Below, piece after piece: positions 8,802 to 15,579 of a stretch of DNA of 23,977 nt. Each line of letters begins with the position of its first letter. Within the stretch, counting starts at the first letter, position 1. The stretch spans positions 1 to 23,977 of the forward strand of contig JANNDW010000344.1 in assembly GCA_031378125.1 (NCBI GenBank). Direction: 5' to 3'. The notes under the pieces were generated by a model that was not told where the DNA came from, ran no database searches, and worked only from the letters and a program-made list of their open reading frames with translations. The position numbers were made by a program, and so were the translations under genes. Source of the stretch: LGRD01 sp031378125 (GTDB lineage: Bacteria; Pseudomonadota; Gammaproteobacteria; Burkholderiales; Burkholderiaceae_C).

Positions 8802-10513
8802 AGACCCCGCGCATCGCCGGCCACGCCCTCGTCGAATCCCTGATCGCACAGGGGGTCGATACCGTGTTCGGGGTACCGGGCGAAAGCTTTCTGGCCGCGC
8901 TCGATGGATTTCACGAACACCGCGAGCACATCCGCTTCATTGCCTGCCGGCACGAGGGTGGCGCCGCGTTCATGGCCGAGGCGCAGGGCAAGCTGACCGG
9001 CCGCCCCGGCATCTGTTTCGTGACCCGCGGGCCGGGCGCCACCAACGCCAGCATCGGCCTGCACACGGCGTTTCAAGACAGCACACCGATGATCCTTTTC
9101 ATCGGCCAGGTGGCCAGCGACCAGCGCGACCGCGAGGCGTTTCAAGAGCTGGACTACCGCCAGATGTTCGGCCCCGGAACCTTGGGGCTGGCCAAATGGG
9201 TGGCCGAGGTGCATCACCCACAACGCCTGCCCGAATACGTGGCGCGTGCGTTCCACACCGCTATGCAGGGCCGGCCCGGCCCGGTGGTGCTGGTGCTGCC
9301 CGAAGACATGCTGGCCGCCCGCACGGATGCACCGGTGCTGCCGCGCGTCGAGCCGGTGCGGGCCTGGCCGGCGCCGGGCGGGTTGCCACAGGTACGCAGC
9401 CTGCTGCTCGCGGCGCAGCGGCCGTTCGTGATCGTCGGCGGCGGCGGCTGGGACGCCCACGCCTGCCAGGCTTTGCAGCGATTCGCCGAGGGCTGGCAGC
9501 TCCCCGTCGGCTGCGCATTCCGTTTTCAGGACCTGTTCGACAACCGGCACCCGAACTACGCGGGCGATGTCGGCGTCGGCATCAACCCCAAGTTGGCTCA
9601 GCGCATCGTCGACGCTGATTTGGTGCTGGCCATTGGCGCCCGCCTCGGTGAGATGACCACCGCCGGCTACACGCTGCTGAAAGCGCCACGCCCCGAACAG
9701 AAACTGATTCACATCCATGCCGGCGCCGAAGAGCTCGGCCGCGTCTATGCCGCCGACTTGATGCTGCAATCGGCCATGGCCTGCGCCGCCAAGGCATTGG
9801 AGACGCTGGCCCCGCCCGCTTCATTGCCCTGGAATGAATGGACGGCAGCAGCCCACGCCGACTGCGAAGCCAACCACATCGCAACACCGGTGGCACCGCT
9901 GGACATGGCCGAGGTCATCAAAGTCATCGCGCGCCTGGCGCCCAGCGACAGCGTGCTGACCAACGGTGCCGGCAACTTCAGCGGCTGGCTGCACCGCTAC
10001 TACCGCTATCCTGGCCTGCAGCATGCCGGCCGCACGCAGCTGGCGCCGACCTCGGGCGCCATGGGCTACGGTGTGCCGGCCGCGGTGGCCGCGTCCTTGC
10101 TGTACCCCAAGCGCACCGTGATCAACATCGCCGGCGATGGCGACTTTTTGATGACCAGCCAGGAGCTGGCCACCGCCACCGGCTATGGCGCCGGCACGGG
10201 CAGCGGCAAGCTGATCAGCATCGTCGTGGACAACGGGACCTACGGCACCATCCGCATGCACCAGGAGCGCGACTTCCCCGGCCGGGTGAGCGGCAGCGAC
10301 CTGTTCAACCCCGACTTCGCCGCGCTTGCGCGGGCTTACGGCTTCGAGGCTTCCAGCTTGAGTGAGACCGCGCAGTTCGAACCTGCGTTTACGGCTGCCC
10401 TGAAGAGCGCGCGACCGACCCTGCTGCACCTGAAGCTGGACAGCGAGGTCAGCACCACGCGCACCACGCTGAGCGCCATTCGCGAGGCCGCGCGCAAGCG
10501 CGCCGCGGCGTGA
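8798..10513 (+). CDS. Thiamine-diphosphate-dependent enzyme, acetolactate-synthase-like
   Basis: This is a 571-residue cytoplasmic enzyme of the acetolactate synthase/benzoylformate decarboxylase superfamily, with Pyr, central and PP domains in order. It shows GVPGESFLAALD, the cofactor-activating glutamate E53 (RHEGGAAFMAEA), GPGATNA and the magnesium-diphosphate motif starting GDG at 446-448 with N479. Family members begin about eight residues before GHALVESL. The only codon that gives this length is CTG at 8798, preceded by AGCGGAGG and overlapping the MFS stop (CTGA). No ATG exists in the right frame nearby, and the first GTG lies inside the cofactor domain. No regulatory subunit gene follows, so a catabolic or specialised role is as likely as branched-chain amino acid synthesis. 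Confidence 0.88.
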   Translation: MKTPRIAGHALVESLIAQGVDTVFGVPGESFLAALDGFHEHREHIRFIACRHEGGAAFMAEAQGKLTGRPGICFVTRGPGATNASIGLHTAFQDSTPMILFIGQVASDQRDREAFQELDYRQMFGPGTLGLAKWVAEVHHPQRLPEYVARAFHTAMQGRPGPVVLVLPEDMLAARTDAPVLPRVEPVRAWPAPGGLPQVRSLLLAAQRPFVIVGGGGWDAHACQALQRFAEGWQLPVGCAFRFQDLFDNRHPNYAGDVGVGINPKLAQRIVDADLVLAIGARLGEMTTAGYTLLKAPRPEQKLIHIHAGAEELGRVYAADLMLQSAMACAAKALETLAPPASLPWNEWTAAAHADCEANHIATPVAPLDMAEVIKVIARLAPSDSVLTNGAGNFSGWLHRYYRYPGLQHAGRTQLAPTSGAMGYGVPAAVAASLLYPKRTVINIAGDGDFLMTSQELATATGYGAGTGSGKLISIVVDNGTYGTIRMHQERDFPGRVSGSDLFNPDFAALARAYGFEASSLSETAQFEPAFTAALKSARPTLLHLKLDSEVSTTRTTLSAIREAARKRAAA

Positions 10514-10540
10514 TGCCAGGCAAGCGAGCCCGCATGGGCT

Positions 10541-10564
10541 CCCTCTCCCGCTTGCGGAAGAGGG
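10541..10564. repeat. REP-like hairpin
   Basis: CCCTCT, a C/A mismatch and CCGC pair with GCGG and AGAGGG around a TT loop. This closely follows the widespread proteobacterial intergenic palindrome 'ccctctcccgc...gcgggagaggg'. It lies between the stop of the thiamine-diphosphate enzyme and the start of the META-domain gene, which argues that upstream in-frame ATGs at 10513 and 10534 are not the true start of the latter. Confidence 0.6.
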
Positions 10565-10572
10565 CTGGGGCG

Positions 10573-10983
10573 ATGACGCGGGCGCTCGCCGCGGGCGTTC
10601 TGATGGCAGTGGCATGGGCTGCACCCGCCGTCGCGGCCGACACGGTGCCGGGCTTGTGGCGCATCGAACAAGCCCGCAGCGAACCGATGCTGGACAAACG
10701 CCGCGCCCGCATCGATTTCGGCGCCGACGGCAAGCTCACCGGCCACACCAGTTGCAACACCATGACGGCCAGCTACACGCTGGAGGGAAGCAGCTTGAAG
10801 GTTGGCCCGGTGATCACCACCCGCATGGCCTGCGCTCAATTGCAGATGGAGCAGGAGGATCGCATCCTCACCGCGCTCGAACTCGCCGTCAGCGCCAGGG
10901 TGCGCGACGACGGCCTGCTGGAGTTGCGCGACGCCGATGGCCGCGGGCTGCTGCGCGGCACGCGCTTCGAATCGGCGCAATGA
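10573..10983 (+). CDS. META/HslJ-like exported protein
   Basis: This is a 136-residue protein with a Sec signal peptide (MTRALAAGVLMAVAWAAPAVAA, in two pieces here: a charged start then an Ala-rich core, with cleavage likely after AVAA). The mature part fits the META domain of HslJ-like proteins: GLWRIE, IDFGADGKLTGHTSCNTM, TTRMACAQLQMEQEDRILTAL. The paired cysteines (CN and AC) are typical of the family. HslJ-type proteins are periplasmic or membrane-linked and tied to stress or antibiotic tolerance; the exact role is not known. The ATG at 10573 was chosen because the signal peptide begins there and a repeat hairpin occupies the sequence upstream. It may be read through from the MFS and thiamine-diphosphate genes. 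Confidence 0.8.
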   Translation: MTRALAAGVLMAVAWAAPAVAADTVPGLWRIEQARSEPMLDKRRARIDFGADGKLTGHTSCNTMTASYTLEGSSLKVGPVITTRMACAQLQMEQEDRILTALELAVSARVRDDGLLELRDADGRGLLRGTRFESAQ

Positions 10984-11013
10984 CGAGCGGTGGTGGCGGG
11001 CGCGCGGGTCGGT

Positions 11014-11028
11014 GGTCTCTCCAAGACC
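11014..11028. terminator. Weak hairpin between convergent genes
   Basis: GGTCT and AGACC pair around a CTCCA loop in the 73-base gap between the META gene and the converging EamA gene. The stem is only five base pairs and no T-run follows, so a terminator role is tentative. Confidence 0.3.
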
Positions 11029-11056
11029 GGCACAAATCGTACCGATTGAACCCGGC

Positions 11057-11980
11057 TCAAGCGCGTGAGCTCGAGCCGCCGCGCAACATCAACACCACGC
11101 CGATCAGCACCACGCCCGCGGCCAGCCATTCGAATGAGCTCACCACTTCGCCGGCCACGGCCACGCCCAGCAGCATGGCGATCACCGGGTTGACGAAGGT
11201 GTAGCTCGACGCCAGCCCCGCGCTGGCCCGCGCCAGCAGCACCATGTAGGCGTTGAACGCGATCAGCGAGCCGAACACAACCAGGTAGAACCACGCGGCC
11301 ACGGCCAGTGGCTGCGGCGGCCATGCCGGGCTTTCGCCGGCCATTGCGCTCAAGCCCAGCAGCACCACGCCGCCGCAAATCATCTCGCTGGCAAAGCCCA
11401 TCGCGCCGTCGGCCAACGGCAGGCTGCGCTGGCTCAGCACGCTGCCGACGGACCATGTCACGCAGGCCATCGCGATGGCGGCCAGGCCGGTTGGAGACGC
11501 CTGAAAGCCGGCCCCCTGGGTCAGCATCAGCACGCCGGCCAGGCCCACGGTGATGCCCGCCGCCTCAAGGCGCCCAGGCGCCATGCCCCACAACAGGTTC
11601 AACCCGGCGATCATCAACGGCACCACCGCGATGAACGCCACCACCAGGCCCGAGCCGACCGTGACCTCGGCAACCGCCGTGCCGCCCATGCCGCCACCGA
11701 GCATCAAGGCGCCCACGATCAGCGCATTGCGCCATTCAATGCGGTTCGGCCACGCCACCGCGCGCCAGCGCATCCAGGCCATCAGCAAAACACCTGCGAA
11801 CAAAAAGCGCGTGCCCATCTGAAAGAAGGGCGGGAAGCTCAGCAGCGCGTATTTGATCGCCAGGTAGGTCGAGCCCCACACCAGCCAGGTGGCCGCCAGG
11901 CACAGGATCAGCAGCGGTGGCATGCGCAGCGAGGGGGCAGGGTGCGAAGCGGGAGAAGCGGGAGAAGCGAGCGTACTCAT
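11057..11980 (-). CDS. EamA/DMT-family exporter (YedA-like)
   Basis: This is a 307-residue inner-membrane protein with ten predicted hydrophobic helices in two EamA repeats. The first contains LVWGSTYLAIKYAL after the opening helix and the second contains MACVTWSVGSVLSQR. The late segment SSYTFVNPVIAMLLG is typical of the family. Members export amino acids, related metabolites or drugs. It is transcribed away from the AsnC/Lrp regulator at 12112, a common arrangement in which the regulator senses an amino acid and controls the exporter. The start ATG at 11980 gives a short Ser/Pro/Ala-rich cytoplasmic tail before TM1. Confidence 0.92.
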   Translation of the reverse strand: MSTLASPASPASHPAPSLRMPPLLILCLAATWLVWGSTYLAIKYALLSFPPFFQMGTRFLFAGVLLMAWMRWRAVAWPNRIEWRNALIVGALMLGGGMGGTAVAEVTVGSGLVVAFIAVVPLMIAGLNLLWGMAPGRLEAAGITVGLAGVLMLTQGAGFQASPTGLAAIAMACVTWSVGSVLSQRSLPLADGAMGFASEMICGGVVLLGLSAMAGESPAWPPQPLAVAAWFYLVVFGSLIAFNAYMVLLARASAGLASSYTFVNPVIAMLLGVAVAGEVVSSFEWLAAGVVLIGVVLMLRGGSSSRA

Positions 11981-12111
11981 AAGTCGGTTGCAGCGTCAGG
12001 GCACTCAGGTTGGAGCACTATCGTATGAAGGCGCCATGCGTGCTGCCATGCAGTTCTCATCTTTTCGGCTGCACAATTCCGTTGATTTCATGGATTTTCC
12101 GGGACACGACT
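11981..12111. promoter_or_regulatory. Divergent control region, EamA exporter and Lrp regulator
   Basis: This 131-base gap separates the divergent exporter and regulator genes and must hold both promoters. It is noticeably less GC-rich than the genes. TACGAT (reverse complement of 12020-12025) is a possible -10 for the exporter. The near-repeats CCATGCGTG and CCATGCAGT around 12037-12055 could be regulator half-sites. None of these is strong enough to call individually. Confidence 0.4.
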
Positions 12112-12597
12112 TTGAACGCCGATCTGGACTCTCACGACACCCGCATTCTCGCGGAACTGCAGGCCGACGCCAGGCTGACCATGGCCGAACTCGGGCGCCG
12201 GGTGCACCTGAGCCAGCCGGCGGTGACCGAACGCGTGCGCAAGCTGGAGGCGTCCGGCGTCATCAGCGGCTACCGCGCCACCGTCAACCTGGGCAAGCTG
12301 GGTTACGGCATCCGCGCGCTGATTCGCATCGGCCGGGCCGAATACGGGCGCGTCATCAAGCTCATTCAGCAGACGCCCGAATGCATTAATGCCTACAACG
12401 TGACCGGTGAAGACAGCTGGGTGCTGGAGATCGCCGTCATCGACGTGGGCCACCTCGATGCGGTGGTCAGCAAGTTCTGCCTGCTCACCGAAACCGCCAC
12501 GTCGATCATTTTGAATCCGGCGCGCGAACACCAGCCCATGCTGCCGCCGCGCCTGGAAGATGTGAAGCGCCCAGTTCGAAAGGTGGTGAACGCATGA
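12112..12597 (+). CDS. AsnC/Lrp-family transcriptional regulator
   Basis: This is a DNA-binding regulator of 161 residues, the family's usual length. The N-terminal winged helix reads LDSHDTRILAELQADARLTMAELGRRVHLSQPAVTERVRKLEASGVISGYRA. The C-terminal effector-binding RAM domain includes the stretch GEDSWVLEIAV. The start is probably TTG at 12112 (giving MNADLDSHD, as in the family). An in-frame ATG at 12025 would add 29 residues unlike any Lrp protein. It diverges from an EamA exporter and its TGA overlaps the ATG of the rraA-like gene (ATGA), so it is translated together with that gene. Confidence 0.92.
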   Translation: MNADLDSHDTRILAELQADARLTMAELGRRVHLSQPAVTERVRKLEASGVISGYRATVNLGKLGYGIRALIRIGRAEYGRVIKLIQQTPECINAYNVTGEDSWVLEIAVIDVGHLDAVVSKFCLLTETATSIILNPAREHQPMLPPRLEDVKRPVRKVVNA

Positions 12598-13124
12598 ACG
12601 TCACAGCGCTGAAGTTCTCGACCTGCGATCTGTGCGACACGCACAAGAATCACAGCGATGGGCTGTTTCGCGTGCTGCCGCCGGTGTTCCGCGGCTTCGG
12701 CCAGCGGCTCAAGTTTGCCGGGCCGGTGAGCACCGTCAAGTGCTTCGAGGACAACTCTGTGGTGAAGGCCGCGGTCGATTCACCCGGCACGGTGGACACC
12801 CCCTTCGGCCGCGCGGGCAAAGTGCTGGTGGTCGACGGCGGCGGCTCGCTGCGCCGCGCGCTGGTGGGCGGCAACCTGGGTGCGGCGGCGGCCCGAAACG
12901 GCTGGGCCGGCGTGGTGGTCGATGGCTGTGTGCGCGACGCGGCGGAACTGGCGCAATGCGATGTCGGCATCCGCGCTCTGGCGCTGATACCGCTGCCCAC
13001 CGAAAAGCGCGGCGAGGGTCAGCGCGACGTGCCGGTGCAAGTGCAGGGTGTGTGGGTGCGGCCCGGGGACTGGCTGTATGCCGACGAAGACGGCATGGTG
13101 GTGATGCCGGCGCCTGCCGCTTGA
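12594..13124 (+). CDS. rraA: RraA-family protein (RNase E regulator or HMG/oxaloacetate lyase)
   Basis: This 176-residue protein closely follows the RraA fold: TVKCFEDN, VLVVDGGGSLRRALVGGNLG, GDWLYADEDGMVV. E. coli RraA binds RNase E and inhibits it. Other family members are metal-dependent aldolases or oxaloacetate decarboxylases using a G-X20-R-D-X2-E/D motif. This protein has that motif exactly (G93, R114, D115, E118), which E. coli RraA lacks, so an enzyme activity is possible. It overlaps the AsnC/Lrp gene by four bases. The name rraA follows overall similarity; the true role could be either. Confidence 0.88.
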   Translation: MNVTALKFSTCDLCDTHKNHSDGLFRVLPPVFRGFGQRLKFAGPVSTVKCFEDNSVVKAAVDSPGTVDTPFGRAGKVLVVDGGGSLRRALVGGNLGAAAARNGWAGVVVDGCVRDAAELAQCDVGIRALALIPLPTEKRGEGQRDVPVQVQGVWVRPGDWLYADEDGMVVMPAPAA

Positions 13125-13327
13125 GCGCAGCGGCGATCGAGCAGCGGGCTGGCGCACCCAGGTGGGCCCAATTGGAGCGTTGAACCCACGGTGTGAACCG
13201 ATCGGTGAGGGTCTGCAACTCAGAGCCTGCCGCATGCGGGCCCTCCAGCCAAGCCTGTTCTGACCAGCCTCCAAACCCCGGCTTGCGCAACGGTCCGCGG
13301 CAGCAACCGATGTTTCAAAGGAACGCC
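13125..13327. other. Intergenic stretch, nothing clear
   Basis: This is a 203-base gap between rraA and the exported-protein gene. It contains a perfect 10-base palindrome, CCGCATGCGG, near 13229-13238. I see no convincing promoter and no small gene with a ribosome site in it. Confidence 0.4.
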
Positions 13328-14032
13328 ATGACCATCGCCCGCCTCAAGACAGACGCCAGCTTGCCCGCGCCTGGCGAACAGGGCAGCAAGCTGCGTGGGC
13401 TGCGTTTCCCCGCGCCGGCACGGCTGCTGGCCCTGTTCATTGCAGGCCAGATCGGCTGCGCCGTCGGCCAGACGAACAAGAACGACCCGGTGCTCAAATC
13501 CGCGACCGAGACGGCCCGCAAGATCCAGGAAGCCACCGGCGCGAAACCCCCCGCGGCCAAGCTCCCGGCCGGCGAACCTTGCACCGTGTTGCCGCTGTCG
13601 GTTGTGCAAAAAGTATTCCCCGGCGCCAAGGCCGGTGAGCGCAGTCGGCGCCTTGAGCAATACGGCACGACCGAATGCGCCTGGAAAGGCGCCGACGGCC
13701 AGGTCGTGTTGGCCGTTCAGGAGCGCTACTCCAGCTCCACGGCGAAGCAAGACGTGCAAGGCATGGCGCAGGGTTTCACCGACCCGTTCAAGCCGGCCAC
13801 TGCGGGCAATGTCAGGTACGAGACCTTCACCGGCATGGGCAGTGAGGCGATGGCGTTCGTCGAACCGGCCGACGCCAAGCGCGGCATCCTCAACGACTGG
13901 GCGCTGCTGGCAATACGCCGTGGCGAACGCACCGTCTGGCTGATGTCCGGCGACCTGCCGCTGCGCGATCGATCGGCAGCGCTGAAGGCGCTGGAAGAAC
14001 TGGGCCGGGTGGCCGCCAAACGGCTGGATTGA
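13328..14032 (+). CDS. Uncharacterised exported protein
   Basis: This is a 234-residue protein of unknown function. The ATG at 13328 has AAGGA six to seven bases upstream, a strong ribosome site. A hydrophobic segment at about residues 34-48 (ARLLALFIAGQIGCAVGQ) follows a basic stretch and looks like a signal peptide with a long n-region. The cysteine there does not sit in a good lipobox. The mature part has a conserved-looking core: CTVLPLSVVQKVFPGAK, TECAWKG, a segment starting YSSSTAKQDV and, near the end, WALLAIRRGERTVWLMSG. The length and single-domain look suggest a periplasmic binding or accessory protein. No neighbour gives a clue. Confidence 0.8.
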   Translation: MTIARLKTDASLPAPGEQGSKLRGLRFPAPARLLALFIAGQIGCAVGQTNKNDPVLKSATETARKIQEATGAKPPAAKLPAGEPCTVLPLSVVQKVFPGAKAGERSRRLEQYGTTECAWKGADGQVVLAVQERYSSSTAKQDVQGMAQGFTDPFKPATAGNVRYETFTGMGSEAMAFVEPADAKRGILNDWALLAIRRGERTVWLMSGDLPLRDRSAALKALEELGRVAAKRLD

Positions 14033-14068
14033 CGCTGCGCTCGCCGCACGGCGCTCGGGCGACGCCGC

Positions 14069-14242
14069 TCACAAACCGGGCGTGATCGTGAGTATCAGTG
14101 CGGCCAACATAAAACATGCGCTGGCCAGCGCGATGCCGGCCAGCGGCGTGCGAAACCAGTAGCGCTGCGCCAAGACCAGGTAGCTCAGGCTGCCAACGAC
14201 GGCGAGCCACACCAGGGCAGGCGATTGGCTCAGCAAGGGCAT
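14069..14242 (-). CDS. Small two-helix membrane protein, 57 residues
   Basis: This is a short open frame on the minus strand, ATG at 14242 and TGA at 14069-14071. The protein has two hydrophobic stretches (about residues 8-25, ALVWLAVVGSLSYLVLA, and about 34-54, LAGIALASACFMLAALILTI) separated by a short polar turn QRYWFRTP. It starts 42 bases after the stop of the thioesterase gene on the same strand, so the two are probably co-transcribed. GAGGA lies about 19 bases before the ATG, too far for a good ribosome site. I do not recognise a family. The hydrophobic pattern and codon use make a real gene likely. Confidence 0.6.
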   Translation of the reverse strand: MPLLSQSPALVWLAVVGSLSYLVLAQRYWFRTPLAGIALASACFMLAALILTITPGL

Positions 14243-14284
14243 GTGGCCGAACGCGGGGGTTGTTCCTCGCGGGTGGAAGCGGCC

Positions 14285-14812
14285 TCACCAGGCCGCGTTG
14301 ATGACACCGTGTTCCGCCGCCAGCCAGTCCCGCACCGGCGCGGGCAACGTGGCCTCGGGTGGCAGCAAGCCCATCGCGGCGTAGGACTCGGCGTTCGGGA
14401 CCAGCCCCGTGCGCGCCACGGCCGCGCCCTTCATGTAGCCGGCCGCGCAGACCCGCCCGTCGCACACGAACTCGAAGCGCATGTAGTTCCAGTGCGCGTC
14501 GCCCGCGTCGAGCCGAAAGCGCAGCGTGTAGGCCCGCAACGGCTTGAGCGCGCGCCGGTAGGTGATGAACGAACCGCCCGCCATCGGCCGCCAGCCCTTG
14601 CGCAGCATGGCCATGGCAAAGCCGCTGCGCACGAAATACTCCACCAGCATCAAGTCGATGACCGTCAGGTAGCGGCCGTTGTTCATGTGGCCATTGACAT
14701 CGATGTCATTGGGCAACACGCGCAGTGTTCGCTCCAGGGTGTCGCCGGGCGCAAGGCGGGGGGCCCGCCAAGCGCGCAGCAGGGTCAACAACAAGCGCAG
14801 ATAGAGGTTCAT
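14285..14812 (-). CDS. Acyl-CoA thioesterase-like hotdog protein
   Basis: This 175-residue protein belongs to the 4HBT/THEM6-like hotdog family, whose members hydrolyse acyl-CoA thioesters or related substrates. It has the family's key segment NDIDVNGHMNNGRYLTVIDLM at about residues 35-55, in which the aspartate and HMNN form the active-site loop. This is followed by a long helix and four strands (ending RFEFVCDGRVCAAGYMKG). It is transcribed divergently from a MarR gene across a 58-base gap that carries paired operators, so it is very likely controlled by that regulator. The true substrate is unknown. The hydrophobic N-terminus (MNLYLRLLLTLLRAW) may associate with the membrane. Confidence 0.88.
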   Translation of the reverse strand: MNLYLRLLLTLLRAWRAPRLAPGDTLERTLRVLPNDIDVNGHMNNGRYLTVIDLMLVEYFVRSGFAMAMLRKGWRPMAGGSFITYRRALKPLRAYTLRFRLDAGDAHWNYMRFEFVCDGRVCAAGYMKGAAVARTGLVPNAESYAAMGLLPPEATLPAPVRDWLAAEHGVINAAW

Positions 14813-14826
14813 GAAGGCGTTAGACT

Positions 14827-14865
14827 TGGTTCAAGCCTGAACAGTATAGTTCAAGTTTGAACCAA
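14827..14865. promoter_or_regulatory. Double MarR-type operator
   Basis: Two copies of GTTCA-N4-TGAAC lie at 14829-14842 and 14849-14862. Their centres are 20 bases apart, about two turns of DNA. The outer bases make the pair one larger dyad (TTGGTTCAA at 14827 and TTGAACCAA ending at 14865). TATACT on the minus strand (14848-14843) between the sites could be a -10 box for the thioesterase gene, and TATAGT (14845-14850) a -10 box for the MarR gene. The placement between divergent start codons at 14812 and 14871 fits autorepression. Confidence 0.8.
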
Positions 14866-14870
14866 TCGCC

Positions 14871-15404
14871 ATGGCCACTCGCGGTACCTCCAAAGCACCC
14901 TCATCGCCGCACGGCACGCAGGCCTGGCTGGCCGTCGTGCGCGCCTACAACCTGTGCGACGCGGTGATGAGCGCCCGGTTGGCCGCGCTGGGCCTGCGCG
15001 TCGCGGAGCACGAGGTGCTGGCAAATCTGGCCACCGAGCCGGGCATGACGCAGCAGGATCTCGCGGCGCGCTGTTTTGTCGCGAAGAGCGGTGTCAGCAT
15101 GCTGCTCACTCAGATGGAGGGCAAGCGCTGGGTGGAACGCGATGCCGATGCCAACGACGCGCGCGTCAAGCGCTTGTTTCTCACCGCGGCCGGCCGGGCG
15201 CTGGCGGCCAAGACCCTGAAAATCCAGTTCGAGGTGGTGGGTGCGATGGCCGACGGCGCCACCGACGCCGAACTCGCCACGGTGGCCGAGGTGATGCAGC
15301 GCACCTCAAGCCGGCTCGAAGAAATGCGGTACGGATCGACGACCCCCAGCCTGGCTGGAGCAACGCCGCGATCTGCCCGCGGTTCGCCACCCCGAACGGC
15401 TTGA
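14871..15404 (+). CDS. MarR-family transcriptional regulator
   Basis: This 177-residue DNA-binding protein begins with a helix (AWLAVVRAYNLCDAVMSARLAAL), then the winged helix: MTQQDLAARCFVAKSGVSMLLTQMEGKRWVERDADANDARVKRLFLTAAGRAL. The DxRxxR-type wing is present as DANDARVKR. MarR proteins act as dimers that leave DNA on binding a small phenolic or acyl ligand. The gene starts nine bases after the second operator half-site ends, so it surely controls itself. The last 24 residues (from about 154) are Ser/Pro/Arg-rich and unlike the family, perhaps a disordered tail. The inducer may relate to the thioesterase substrate, but the sequence does not show it. Confidence 0.92.
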   Translation: MATRGTSKAPSSPHGTQAWLAVVRAYNLCDAVMSARLAALGLRVAEHEVLANLATEPGMTQQDLAARCFVAKSGVSMLLTQMEGKRWVERDADANDARVKRLFLTAAGRALAAKTLKIQFEVVGAMADGATDAELATVAEVMQRTSSRLEEMRYGSTTPSLAGATPRSARGSPPRTA

Positions 15405-15482
15405 CGTGCCAAATGCCCCACCCGCGGGCTCCGCGCCCCGATTCGCGCGCGCCGTGGGCTGGCGGCAGCAGTAAAGTCCGGG

Positions 15483-15502
15483 CTGCCCGGTCGCCCGGGC
15501 AG
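15483..15502. terminator. Strong GC hairpin after marR
   Basis: CTGCCCGG and CCGGGCAG pair perfectly around TCGC, 78 bases after the MarR stop and 77 bases before the histidine kinase start. No T-run follows, so it may be a weak terminator or an attenuator for the kinase gene rather than a classical terminator. Confidence 0.45.
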
Positions 15503-15579
15503 TGCTTCGGCGCTCGGCAAGCTCTGCCGCAGCGACTAGGCGCCAGACGCGCGGCCGGCTGCATCGCGACGCCCATGCC

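Noticed and set aside
13193..13327. 45-residue upstream extension of the exported protein
   Set aside because: The ATG at 13328 has AAGGA at good spacing; the extension is rich in Pro, Ser and Cys and has no family look.
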